From NCBI GenBank assembly GCA_013152765.1, contig JAADFT010000201.1, positions 1 through 5,202 on the forward strand: a stretch of 5,202 bases of DNA. The letters run 5' to 3'. A program made the position numbers and the translations under genes. The notes below the pieces were generated by a model. It saw only the letters and a program-made list of their open reading frames with translations. It was not told where the DNA came from and searched no databases. Numbering within the stretch: the stretch's first letter is position 1; every line of letters starts with the position of its first letter. Positions 1 through 5,202 of this stretch are shown here, one piece after another. This DNA comes from Calditrichota bacterium. Lineage in GTDB: Bacteria; Zhuqueibacterota; Zhuqueibacteria; Oleimicrobiales; Geothermoviventaceae.

Positions 1-1175
1 GCTCCAAGGTGGTCGTGATCCCGGATCACTACATTTTCACCAAAGATGTGCACGCCATGCGCAACCTGCGGGACCTGCGCAGGATGGCTGAAGAACAGGA
101 TCTGCTCTATTTCTACGACGCCTTCACGCCGCGCTACGCGGGCGTTTGCCACGTAGCACTGCCGGACAAAGGCCATGTGCGACCGGGTTCGCTGATACTC
201 GGCACCGATTCGCACACCTGTACGGCGGGCGCGTTCGGAGCGTTCGCCAGCGGCATTGGCAACACGGACGCCGCCTTTGTGATGGGCACTGGCAAGCTGT
301 GGTTGCGTGTGCCCGAGACGATTCGTGTGAACCTCCGGAACCAGCTGTCGCCGGGCGTGATGGCAAAGGATGTGATCCTGAAGGTCATTCGTGAGCTGGG
401 CGGCGACGGCGCCACGTACTGTGCTTTAGAGTTCGCTGGCGAAGGCGTGCACTCGCTGTCGGTGGACGAGCGCATGACGTTGTGCAACATGGCAGTGGAG
501 GCCGGTGCCAAGAACGGCATCATGCCAGTGGACGACGTGACGCGCGCGTACCTGAACCAGCGTGGTGTGGACGACACCGACGCGGTGGAGAGCGACCCGG
601 ACGCGGTGTTCGCGCAGGTTCTGGATGTTGACCTGGCCGAGCTTCCGCCTTACGTGGCTCTGCCGCATTCGCCGGCCAACGGCGTTCCGATCGGCGAGTG
701 CGAAGGGACCCGGCTCACCCGCGCGTACATTGGTTCCTGCACCGGGGGCAAGCTGGCGGATTTTGTCGTTGCAGCGCGTGTGCTCCAGGGGCAAAAGGTA
801 AGCGTAGAGACCTACGCGGTTCCGGCTACGGTGGACATTGCCCAGGATTTGCACACAGTGCGGGTCGGTGGACAAACGATCGCGGAGATCCTGAAGGACG
901 CCGGTGTAAAAGTCGGGGAGCCGTCGTGCGCGGCCTGTCTGGGCGGTCCGCCGGACACGTTCGGTCGCCTCAACGGACCGGAAGTCGCGATTTCCACCAC
1001 GAATCGCAACTTTCCCGGCCGGATGGGATCGAAAGAAGCGGAGATCTACCTCGCCTCGCCGGCCACTGTGGCGGCGTCGGCTATAGCGGGGCACATCGTG
1101 GATCCCCGCAAGTTTGTTGACGAGTCGGCCTGGCGCGACCTGGCTGCGTGGGTCAACCCGGCGCTGGCGGACTGA
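1..1175 (+). CDS. leuC: 3-isopropylmalate dehydratase large subunit, 5'-truncated by window edge
   Basis: Large [4Fe-4S] subunit of isopropylmalate isomerase, which interconverts 2- and 3-isopropylmalate in cytosolic leucine synthesis, together with LeuD. The reading frame is already open at base 3, with residues SKVVVIPDH before any start. The GTG at 9 is therefore an internal valine codon; about 50-65 N-terminal residues lie outside the window. Counting the codon at 9 as residue 1, visible aconitase-family motifs are PDH (5-7), TDSHTCTAGAFGAF (66-79), GSCTGGK (242-248) and SCAACLGG (306-313), followed by STTNRNFPGRMG (329-340) and YLASPATVAASA (347-358). The expected cluster ligands are Cys244, Cys307 and Cys310, all present. 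CTGGK in place of the common CTNGR, and the PPDTFGRLN tail, match my memory of the plant-type subgroup. Homoaconitase is the main alternative, but adjacent leuD and leuB favour leucine synthesis. It ends in TGA at 1173-1175 without a fused small-subunit domain. Confidence 0.95.
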   Translation, partial: SKVVVIPDHYIFTKDVHAMRNLRDLRRMAEEQDLLYFYDAFTPRYAGVCHVALPDKGHVRPGSLILGTDSHTCTAGAFGAFASGIGNTDAAFVMGTGKLWLRVPETIRVNLRNQLSPGVMAKDVILKVIRELGGDGATYCALEFAGEGVHSLSVDERMTLCNMAVEAGAKNGIMPVDDVTRAYLNQRGVDDTDAVESDPDAVFAQVLDVDLAELPPYVALPHSPANGVPIGECEGTRLTRAYIGSCTGGKLADFVVAARVLQGQKVSVETYAVPATVDIAQDLHTVRVGGQTIAEILKDAGVKVGEPSCAACLGGPPDTFGRLNGPEVAISTTNRNFPGRMGSKEAEIYLASPATVAASAIAGHIVDPRKFVDESAWRDLAAWVNPALAD

Positions 1176-1203
1176 AGCACCGCGAGGCGAGCAAAAGGGG
1201 CTG

Positions 1204-1240
1204 TCCTCACGCGAGATCGCCTGGTGGCCCGTCGTGAGGA
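1204..1240 (+). repeat. Inverted repeat, 8-bp perfect stem
   Basis: TCCTCACG (1204-1211) is perfectly complementary to CGTGAGGA (1233-1240), leaving a 21-base loop. Inside the loop, GCC (1219-1221) can pair with GGC (1226-1228) around TGGT, giving a possible second short stem. No T-run follows, so it does not look like an intrinsic terminator for leuC. It lies 28 bases after the leuC stop codon and could be an mRNA stability or processing element, or chance in GC-rich DNA. Confidence 0.5.
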
Positions 1241-1245
1241 AGGGC

Positions 1246-1310
1246 AGTGTTCCGCACAGGCAGGAAGGCGGGATTCCGCTCGCCGCGAGTGTGGCTGAAG
1301 AGAGTGTTCC
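1246..1310 (+). repeat. 8-base direct repeat AGTGTTCC (1246-1253 and 1303-1310)
   Basis: AGTGTTCC occurs at 1246-1253, six bases after the first inverted repeat, and again at 1303-1310, almost exactly filling the loop of the inner hairpin at 1294-1316. The copies start 57 bases apart. An 8-base match in 265 bases is only mildly unusual, so it may be coincidental. Confidence 0.35.
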
Positions 1311-1346
1311 TTCAGCGGACGTTACGACGGATCCGCTGGCGAGCGG
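1276..1346 (+). repeat. Nested inverted repeats: 9-bp outer stem around 7-bp hairpin
   Basis: CCGCTCGCC (1276-1284) is perfectly complementary to GGCGAGCGG (1338-1346). Within the enclosed 53 bases, GCTGAAG (1294-1300) pairs perfectly with CTTCAGC (1310-1316) around a 9-base loop. Together they could form one branched RNA structure upstream of leuD. No T-run follows it, so it is not a simple terminator. Whether it forms in RNA cannot be judged without relatives to compare. Confidence 0.5.
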
Positions 1347-1440
1347 TGCGGTGATCTGAAGCGAATTTCACAGCGACAGGGCGGCGAAACCTGGCCGGCT
1401 TTGCGCTGACTGCTGAACAGGAAAATCGGGACAGACGAAG

Positions 1441-1995
1441 ATGGCAAATCAGATCGAAGGCCTGGCGTTCGTACTTGGTGACAACGTGGATACGGATCAA
1501 ATCATTCCGGCACAGTACCTGGTGTACAGTCTGGACGACCCGGAGGAGAGCAAGAACTACGGTCGCTACGCGCTCAGCGGTCTCCCGCCGGAATGGGGGC
1601 GTTTTGTCGAGGAGGGTCAGGACAAAAGCAAGTACGCGGTGATTGTTGCCGGGCGCAATTTCGGCTGCGGGTCGTCGCGCGAGCACGCGCCTGCGGCCTT
1701 GCAGATTGCCGGCGTCAAGGCGGTCGTGGCGCAGAGCTACGCCAGGATTTTCTACCGCAACGCCGTGGACGGAGGCTTTCTGGTGCCGTTGGAGACCGAC
1801 GAGCCGCTGCACGAAATCGTCAAAACGGGCGACAAAGTGGTGATCGATCTGGACGACGCCACGCTGACGCACGTTCCGACGCAAAAGGTCTACTCGCTGA
1901 AACCGATTGGCGACGTGGAAGCCATCGTTCGCAGCGGCGGCATCTTTGAGTACGCCCGTAAGATGGGCATGATTCCTTCCGCAGAAGAAGCGTAG
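1441..1995 (+). CDS. leuD: 3-isopropylmalate dehydratase small subunit
   Basis: Small (swivel-domain) subunit that completes the LeuCD isomerase active site and helps set substrate specificity. It has 184 residues, between the short archaeal-type form (about 165) and the E. coli form (about 200). Visible signatures are GDNVDTDQIIPA (13-24), GRNFGCGSSREHAP (71-84, the most conserved block), SYARIFYRNAVDGG (99-112) and GGIFEYAR (166-173). The short SLDDPEESKNYGRYAL stretch between the first two blocks resembles, from memory, the plant/planctomycete-like form, matching the LeuC type. The ATG at 1441 is the only sensible start: an in-frame TGA lies at 1414-1416. The ribosome site is weak (GGGA at 1428-1431, or AGGA at 1419-1422, which is too far). 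It follows the long structured spacer after leuC and shares its downstream spacer with leuB, so it is probably co-transcribed with leuB. Confidence 0.97.
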   Translation: MANQIEGLAFVLGDNVDTDQIIPAQYLVYSLDDPEESKNYGRYALSGLPPEWGRFVEEGQDKSKYAVIVAGRNFGCGSSREHAPAALQIAGVKAVVAQSYARIFYRNAVDGGFLVPLETDEPLHEIVKTGDKVVIDLDDATLTHVPTQKVYSLKPIGDVEAIVRSGGIFEYARKMGMIPSAEEA

Positions 1996-2019
1996 GCAAA
2001 CGAAGGCAGAGATCCAAAA

Positions 2020-3135
2020 GTGAGCACGGAACAGACTTCGCAGAAGAACAGCGCACGGATTCTTCTTTTACCCGGCGACGGGATTGGGCCGGAGGTTGTG
2101 GCGGCTGCCCAACGCGTGATGCAGGCCGCCGTGGACGGGTCGGATCGAACGCTCGAATTCGAAGAGGGACTGATTGGCGGTGTGGCGCTGGACAAGACCG
2201 GCGATCCGCTGCCGGATGAAGTAGTGGAGCGGTTTGACCACGTGGACGCTGTGTTGCTGGGCGCGGTCGGCGACCCCAAATGGGACACGGCACCGGCGGA
2301 GAAGCGACCGGAGAAGGGGCTGCTCAAACTGCGCGCCAGCCTGAACGCCTGGGCGAATCTTCGTCCCATCAAAGTCCACAAGCCTTTGATTTCCGCTTCG
2401 ACGCTGAAACCTGAGGTGGTTGAGGGCGTTGATATTTTGGTCGTTCGTGAGCTGACCTCGGGGATTTACTTCGGCCAGCCGAAAACACGCTCCGGTCAGC
2501 CACCTCAGCGGGAGGCTGTGGACACGATGCGCTACCGCGAGGAAGAGGTCAAGCGCATCGCCAGGATCGCTTTCGAAGCAGCCCAAGATCGCCGCAAAGA
2601 GGTTGTTTCCGTCGACAAAGCCAACGTGTTGGTGACGTCGCAACTGTGGCGCGAGGTGGTGACCGAAGTGGCGCAGGATTACCCGGACGTGACCCTGCGG
2701 CACCTGCTGGTCGACAACGCCGCGATGCAGCTCGTGCGCGACCCGCGCCAGTTCGATGTGTTGCTCACCACCAACATGTTCGGTGACATTTTGAGCGACG
2801 AAGCGGCGATGCTGACCGGCTCCATCGGTATGTTGCCCTCCGCGTCCATCGGGGGCAGGGTGGGCCTCTACGAGCCCGTGCATGGTTCCGCCCCCGATCT
2901 CGCCGGCAAGAATGTGGCCAACCCCCTCGGTACAGTCCTGAGTGCAGCCATGTTGTTTCGTTTTACCCTGGGCTGGTCGGACCTCGCCAGGGCCATCGAA
3001 CTGGCCGTCGAAGACGTGTTGAATCTCGGGTATCACACGGCCGATCTTCCGGGCGCCCCGGACCGCGAAGTGGGCACGCGGGAGATGACCGACGCCGTGA
3101 TCGATCACCTCGAGAGACGGCTGGCAATGACCTAA
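2020..3135 (+). CDS. leuB: 3-isopropylmalate dehydrogenase
   Basis: Cytosolic NAD- and divalent-metal-dependent beta-decarboxylating dehydrogenase. It oxidises 3-isopropylmalate to the unstable keto acid that loses CO2 to give 2-ketoisocaproate. The 371 residues are slightly longer than the usual 350-365 because of a short polar N-terminal tail before RILLLPGDGIGPEV (13-26). Motifs in order: GAVGDPKWD (81-89); LRASLNAWANLRP with Arg105 and Arg115; VVRELTSGIYFG with Arg143 and catalytic Tyr150; SVDKANVL with catalytic Lys200; VDNAAMQL with Asp232; NMFGDILSDEAAMLTGSIG (252-270) with metal ligands Asp256 and Asp260; and HGSAPDLAGKNVANP (288-302), the NAD-binding loop. Trp111 replaces the usual Phe/Tyr of the ANLRP block and Ser147 replaces a common Gly; neither is catalytic. 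Start is GTG at 2020, since the leuD stop codon lies upstream in the same frame and no other usual start precedes the first strand. The ribosome site is weak. Confidence 0.97.
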   Translation: MSTEQTSQKNSARILLLPGDGIGPEVVAAAQRVMQAAVDGSDRTLEFEEGLIGGVALDKTGDPLPDEVVERFDHVDAVLLGAVGDPKWDTAPAEKRPEKGLLKLRASLNAWANLRPIKVHKPLISASTLKPEVVEGVDILVVRELTSGIYFGQPKTRSGQPPQREAVDTMRYREEEVKRIARIAFEAAQDRRKEVVSVDKANVLVTSQLWREVVTEVAQDYPDVTLRHLLVDNAAMQLVRDPRQFDVLLTTNMFGDILSDEAAMLTGSIGMLPSASIGGRVGLYEPVHGSAPDLAGKNVANPLGTVLSAAMLFRFTLGWSDLARAIELAVEDVLNLGYHTADLPGAPDREVGTREMTDAVIDHLERRLAMT

Positions 3136-3139
3136 ACAC

Positions 3140-3145
3140 AGGAGG
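3140..3145 (+). promoter_or_regulatory. Shine-Dalgarno site for ilvE
   Basis: AGGAGG ends seven bases before the GTG at 3153. It fixes this non-ATG codon as the ilvE start, and the predicted protein begins with the family-typical N-terminus MYPENGKVWLDGK. Confidence 0.9.
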
Positions 3146-3152
3146 ACCGACC

Positions 3153-4076
3153 GTGTACCCAGAAAACGGCAAAGTCTGGTTGGATGGCAAGCTCATCGAC
3201 TGGAAAGATGCGACCATTCACCTGGCCTCGCATGTGGTGCACTACGGGACGGGCGTGTTTGAGGGGATTCGGGCGTACGAGACGATTGACGGTCCCCAGG
3301 TGTTTCGCCTGCCGGAGCACATCCGGCGGTTTCGGCTTTCGGCGCACGCTTACCAGATGGAGCTTCCGTACACGGAAGAGGAGATTGCCGAGGCTTGCCT
3401 GGAGACAATCCGGGCGAACAAGTTCAACGCATGCTACATTCGGCCGATTGCTTTTCGCGGCTACGGGCCTTTGGGTGTGCACCCCGGCAAGTGCCCGGTG
3501 CATGTGGCCATCCTGACGTGGGAATGGGGCGCTTACCTCGGCGAGGAGGCGCTGACGAAGGGCGTGCGCGTGACCATCACGGGGTGGCGCAAGTTTCACC
3601 ACAGCATGATGCCCACCACGGCCAAAGCATGCGGACAGTACCTGAACTCCGTTCTGGGTGTGCAGGAAGCTCGCGAAAAGGGCTACACCGAGGCCATTTT
3701 CCTGGACGCGCACGGTAACGTTTCAGAGGGCTCGGGCGAAAACATTTTCGTCGTGAATGGCGAGCACATCATGACGAACGGCAGCGAATCCAGCATTTTG
3801 CTCGGCATCACGCGGGATTCGGTGATTCAAATCGCCCGTGACCTGGGCTACACGGTAGAGACTCGGTTGATTGCACGTGGCGACCTGTACGCTGCGGACG
3901 AGGTGTTCTTCACGGGCACAGCCGCCGAAATTACGCCGATCCGAGAGATCGACGGAAGGATCATCGGCAGGGGTGAGGCTGGTCCGGTGACGAAGAAGCT
4001 CCAGGAAGTGTTTTTTGACGTGGTAAAAGGCAAACGGCCCGAGTACCGGCACTGGTTGACACCCGTCAACCCGTAA
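3153..4076 (+). CDS. ilvE: Branched-chain amino acid aminotransferase
   Basis: PLP-dependent fold-type IV aminotransferase that makes leucine, isoleucine and valine from their keto acids using glutamate as amino donor. The 307 residues match the usual IlvE length. Motifs: HYGTGVFEGIRAY (30-42); YIRPIAFRGYGPLGV (95-109), the substrate and phosphate-side region; MPTTAKACGQYLNS (153-166), with Lys158 as the expected Schiff-base lysine; SEGSGENIF (191-199), whose glutamate at 192 is the expected pyridine-nitrogen partner; ILLGITRDSVI (215-225); and FFTGTAAEITPI (252-263). D-amino-acid transaminase and aminodeoxychorismate lyase share this fold, but the full set of motifs and the position directly after leuB, 17 bases apart, support IlvE. 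The GTG start is supported by the AGGAGG site. It performs the step after LeuB, so the gene order follows the pathway. Confidence 0.96.
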   Translation: MYPENGKVWLDGKLIDWKDATIHLASHVVHYGTGVFEGIRAYETIDGPQVFRLPEHIRRFRLSAHAYQMELPYTEEEIAEACLETIRANKFNACYIRPIAFRGYGPLGVHPGKCPVHVAILTWEWGAYLGEEALTKGVRVTITGWRKFHHSMMPTTAKACGQYLNSVLGVQEAREKGYTEAIFLDAHGNVSEGSGENIFVVNGEHIMTNGSESSILLGITRDSVIQIARDLGYTVETRLIARGDLYAADEVFFTGTAAEITPIREIDGRIIGRGEAGPVTKKLQEVFFDVVKGKRPEYRHWLTPVNP

Positions 4077-4118
4077 GGGCTGCTCGACGGACAGAACAGA
4101 TTTTTCGCGGAACGGCAC

Positions 4119-4123
4119 GGAGG
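4119..4123 (+). promoter_or_regulatory. Shine-Dalgarno site for proC
   Basis: GGAGG ends six bases before the ATG at 4130, supporting that codon as the proC start. Confidence 0.88.
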
Positions 4124-4129
4124 AAGTCA

Positions 4130-4993
4130 ATGCCACTGCAGGGAAAGAGGTTGGCCATCATTGGCGCGGGCAAGATGGGGCAGGCGCTGCTGGGCGGGCT
4201 GGTGTCCGCACAGTTGCTGCCTCCTGAAGCCATCGTCGTGACGGATGTACGTCCCGAGGCGAGGCAGGAGGCAAAGCGCAAGTGGGGAGTGGCTGCCAGC
4301 GCCGACAACAGCAACGCCGTGGAACGCAGCGACGTGGTGATGCTCTGTGTGAAGCCCCAGACCAGCGGCAAGGTTCTGGCGGAACTTGCGCCCAGCATCC
4401 GGCGGGATCACCTGGTGGTAAGCATCATGGCGGGGATCCCGACGGACCTGATCGTTGAACATCTCGGCCAGCCAATTGCAGTGGTCCGTGCCATGCCGAA
4501 CATCGCCGCGCTTGTGGGCGAGGCGGTTACGGCAATCGCCGGTGGTCGCTACGCCAGCCGGGAGGATTTGCGGGTGGCGCAGGCGATCTTCGGCGCCGTC
4601 GGCAAGGTGGAGGTTGTGGACGAGCCGCTAATGGACGCGGTGACGGGGCTGAGCGGCAGCGGTCCCGCCTTTGTGTACACCATCATCGAGGCCCTCACCG
4701 AAGGTGGCGTCATGATGGGGCTTTCGCGGGAGATCTCAGCCAGATTGGCTGCTCAGACCGTTCTTGGTGCGGCCAAAATGGTACGGGAGACCCGTTTGCA
4801 CCCGGCCATTTTGCGCGACCAGGTAACCACACCGGCGGGTACAGCGATCGCTGGCGTGTACTCGCTGGAGTCCGACGGACTTCGACCCATGCTCATCAAC
4901 GCAGTGCGTCAGGCGACTCGCCGATCGGGTGAGCTGAGCCAGATGCTCCAGAGTCAGGTGGAGAATGGCAAGCGCTCGGAGGAAGCTGCCTGA
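4130..4993 (+). CDS. proC: Pyrroline-5-carboxylate reductase
   Basis: Reduces 1-pyrroline-5-carboxylate to L-proline with NAD(P)H, the last step of proline synthesis, in the cytosol. The 287 residues are slightly over the usual 260-275, the extra being a polar C-terminal tail (about 268-287). The N-terminal Rossmann domain shows AIIGAGKMGQALLGGL (9-24), a CVKPQ strand end (73-77) and SIMAGIP (98-104). RAMPNIAALVGEA (120-132) matches the family MPN block. The helical dimerisation domain has DAVTGLSGSGPAFVY (169-183), and LRDQVTTPAGTAIAGVYSLE (228-247) matches the P5CR signature, with Ala236 where Gly is common, an allowed change. The ATG at 4130 is supported by GGAGG. It lies 53 bases after ilvE with no convincing terminator between, so it is probably the last gene of the operon. 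Proline synthesis is a different pathway from leucine synthesis; the shared link is glutamate. Confidence 0.96.
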   Translation: MPLQGKRLAIIGAGKMGQALLGGLVSAQLLPPEAIVVTDVRPEARQEAKRKWGVAASADNSNAVERSDVVMLCVKPQTSGKVLAELAPSIRRDHLVVSIMAGIPTDLIVEHLGQPIAVVRAMPNIAALVGEAVTAIAGGRYASREDLRVAQAIFGAVGKVEVVDEPLMDAVTGLSGSGPAFVYTIIEALTEGGVMMGLSREISARLAAQTVLGAAKMVRETRLHPAILRDQVTTPAGTAIAGVYSLESDGLRPMLINAVRQATRRSGELSQMLQSQVENGKRSEEAA

Positions 4994-5030
4994 GCATTTC
5001 GTTTGACCCAAGTGTCCCTTGTTCCCCAGC

Positions 5031-5068
5031 GAACCCCGGTGGCTCTCCGTGGCCCCGGGGTTTCTATT
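5031..5068 (+). terminator. Rho-independent terminator after proC
   Basis: AACCCCGG (5032-5039) pairs perfectly with CCGGGGTT (5055-5062). With a bulged T at 5040 the stem continues as GGC (5041-5043) with GCC (5052-5054), giving 11 bp and an 8-base loop. The T-rich tract TTTCTATTT follows. It starts 38 bases after the proC stop and marks the likely end of the operon transcript. The opposite side lacks a matching T-tract, so it appears to act on the + strand only. Confidence 0.92.
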
Positions 5069-5108
5069 TGGGGTGGTTTTGTGAACTTCAGTGGCTGAGG
5101 TGGCCGTT

Positions 5109-5138
5109 TTCACGGGCTCTGCGAGCCCGTAGTAAAAT
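5109..5138 (+). promoter_or_regulatory. Possible sigma70-type promoter downstream of terminator
   Basis: TTCACG (5109-5114, four of six matches to TTGACA) and TAAAAT (5133-5138, five of six to TATAAT) are separated by 18 bases. It lies after the operon terminator and before a possible start codon at 5175. The match is moderate, and the host's promoter consensus is unknown. Confidence 0.35.
5112..5130. repeat. Perfect 8-bp inverted repeat, 3-base loop
   Basis: ACGGGCTC (5112-5119) is perfectly complementary to GAGCCCGT (5123-5130) around TGC. No T-run follows on either strand (AGTAAAATCG on +, GAAAACGGCC on -), so it is not a standard terminator. Its position between possible -35 and -10 elements makes a protein-binding site possible; an RNA hairpin at the end of a convergent minus-strand gene is another possibility. 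Confidence 0.55.
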
Positions 5139-5149
5139 CGGGAGATTTT
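5134..5149. repeat. 6-bp inverted repeat with GGGA loop
   Basis: AAAATC (5134-5139) pairs with GATTTT (5144-5149) around GGGA, a GNRA-type tetraloop if transcribed. It follows the 8-bp repeat by three bases and overlaps the possible -10 element, so it cannot be both part of that promoter's transcript and the promoter itself. Confidence 0.35.
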
Positions 5150-5174
5150 GCGCTCCAGACGGTTTTGGCGCCCA

Positions 5175-5202
5175 ATGGCTGTAGCCGTTGCGTCCGGTGA
5201 TG
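5175..5202 (+). CDS. Possible start of next gene, cut by window edge
   Basis: ATG at 5175 opens a frame reading MAVAVASGD that remains open to the window end. A possible promoter lies 37 bases upstream, after the operon terminator. There is no clear Shine-Dalgarno site, and nine codons are too few to identify a product or exclude chance. The minus strand also has an open frame from the right edge to a stop at 5088-5090, so a convergent gene ending here is an alternative. Confidence 0.2.

Larger units (their letters stand above)
1176..1440. other. 265-base leuC-leuD gap with no convincing gene; inverted repeats
   Basis: This spacer is far longer than the 24, 17 and 53 base spacers between the later genes. 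An open + frame runs through it from inside leuC to a TGA at 1357-1359, but its translation shows no family signature, it has no recognisable ribosome site, and it begins within conserved leuC sequence. I see no tRNA, no rRNA, no T-box consensus and no clear promoter. It holds an 8-bp inverted repeat (1204-1240), a 9-bp inverted repeat (1276-1346) enclosing a 7-bp hairpin (1294-1316), and an 8-base direct repeat. It may be a leader or processing region for leuD and the genes after it, or decayed sequence; the sequence does not decide. Confidence 0.6.

Noticed and set aside
9..11. GTG at 9 as the leuC start
   Set aside because: The frame is open upstream to the window edge, the residues there match the family, and a start here would remove the N-terminal part of the aconitase fold.
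1204..1280. T-box or RNase P-like RNA in the leuC-leuD gap
   Set aside because: Short stretches such as GTGAGGAAGGGCAG are vaguely reminiscent, but the conserved T-box sequence and the RNase P core are absent.
1114..1359. 81-codon + strand frame running from the leuC 3' end through the gap
   Set aside because: Starts inside conserved leuC in another frame, no Shine-Dalgarno site, and the product resembles no family known to me.
1312..1884. Minus-strand open frame (190 codons) covering leuD and part of the gap
   Set aside because: Mostly antisense to conserved leuD, no recognisable domain and no ribosome site; treated as a shadow.
2068..3108. Long minus-strand open frame (346 codons) opposite leuB
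   Set aside because: It lies wholly antisense to a fully conserved leuB with all catalytic residues. Its translation is rich in His, Arg and Gln with no family signature, typical of antisense frames in GC-rich genes.
4063..4105. Possible terminator between ilvE and proC (CCGTC/GACGG stem, TTTTT at 4101-4105)
   Set aside because: The stem is only 5 bp with a long loop, and the T-run begins ten bases after it, so it does not fit an intrinsic terminator.
4736..5113. Minus-strand open frame (125 codons) from the proC 3' end across the terminator
   Set aside because: Antisense to the conserved C-terminal domain of ProC and runs through the terminator hairpin; no domain seen.
5088..5201. C-terminal end of a minus-strand gene (38 open codons to a stop at 5088-5090)
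   Set aside because: An open run of 38 codons at an edge is common in GC-rich DNA and the translation shows no family match; kept only as an alternative to the + strand start at 5175.

Overview
The window holds a compact run of five same-strand (+) biosynthetic genes: leuC (5' end cut off by the window edge), leuD, leuB, ilvE and proC. It ends in a clear intrinsic terminator just after proC. The DNA is GC-rich and clearly bacterial. LeuC carries the variant signatures SCTGGK and SCAACLGGPPDTFGRLN, and LeuD has a matching form; from memory these resemble the plant-chloroplast/Planctomycetota/Acidobacteriota/Verrucomicrobiota branch of isopropylmalate isomerases rather than the E. coli or archaeal branches. 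A GC-rich bacterium of one of those phyla is my best guess, but the phylum cannot be fixed from this sequence alone.

Layout: 1-1175 leuC (3' part, about 390 codons); 1176-1440 a 265-base gap with no convincing gene but several inverted repeats and one direct repeat; 1441-1995 leuD; 24 bases; 2020-3135 leuB (GTG start); 17 bases with a strong Shine-Dalgarno site; 3153-4076 ilvE (GTG start); 53 bases with a strong Shine-Dalgarno site; 4130-4993 proC; 5031-5068 terminator; 5069-5202 an intergenic stretch with a perfect 8-bp hairpin, a second short hairpin, a possible promoter and a possible start of the next + strand gene at 5175.

Function: LeuC and LeuD form the two-subunit [4Fe-4S] isomerase that turns 2-isopropylmalate into 3-isopropylmalate. 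LeuB oxidises that product to the precursor of 2-ketoisocaproate. IlvE transaminates 2-ketoisocaproate (and the valine and isoleucine keto acids) with glutamate as amino donor. leuA is not in the window. ProC catalyses the last step of proline synthesis, a separate pathway that also starts from glutamate. All catalytic residues I could check are present and no frame is broken.

This is mainly an ordinary amino-acid biosynthesis operon and I do not see a new biological system. The parts that the genes do not explain are the structured gap between leuC and leuD, and the inverted repeat lying inside a possible promoter after the terminator.
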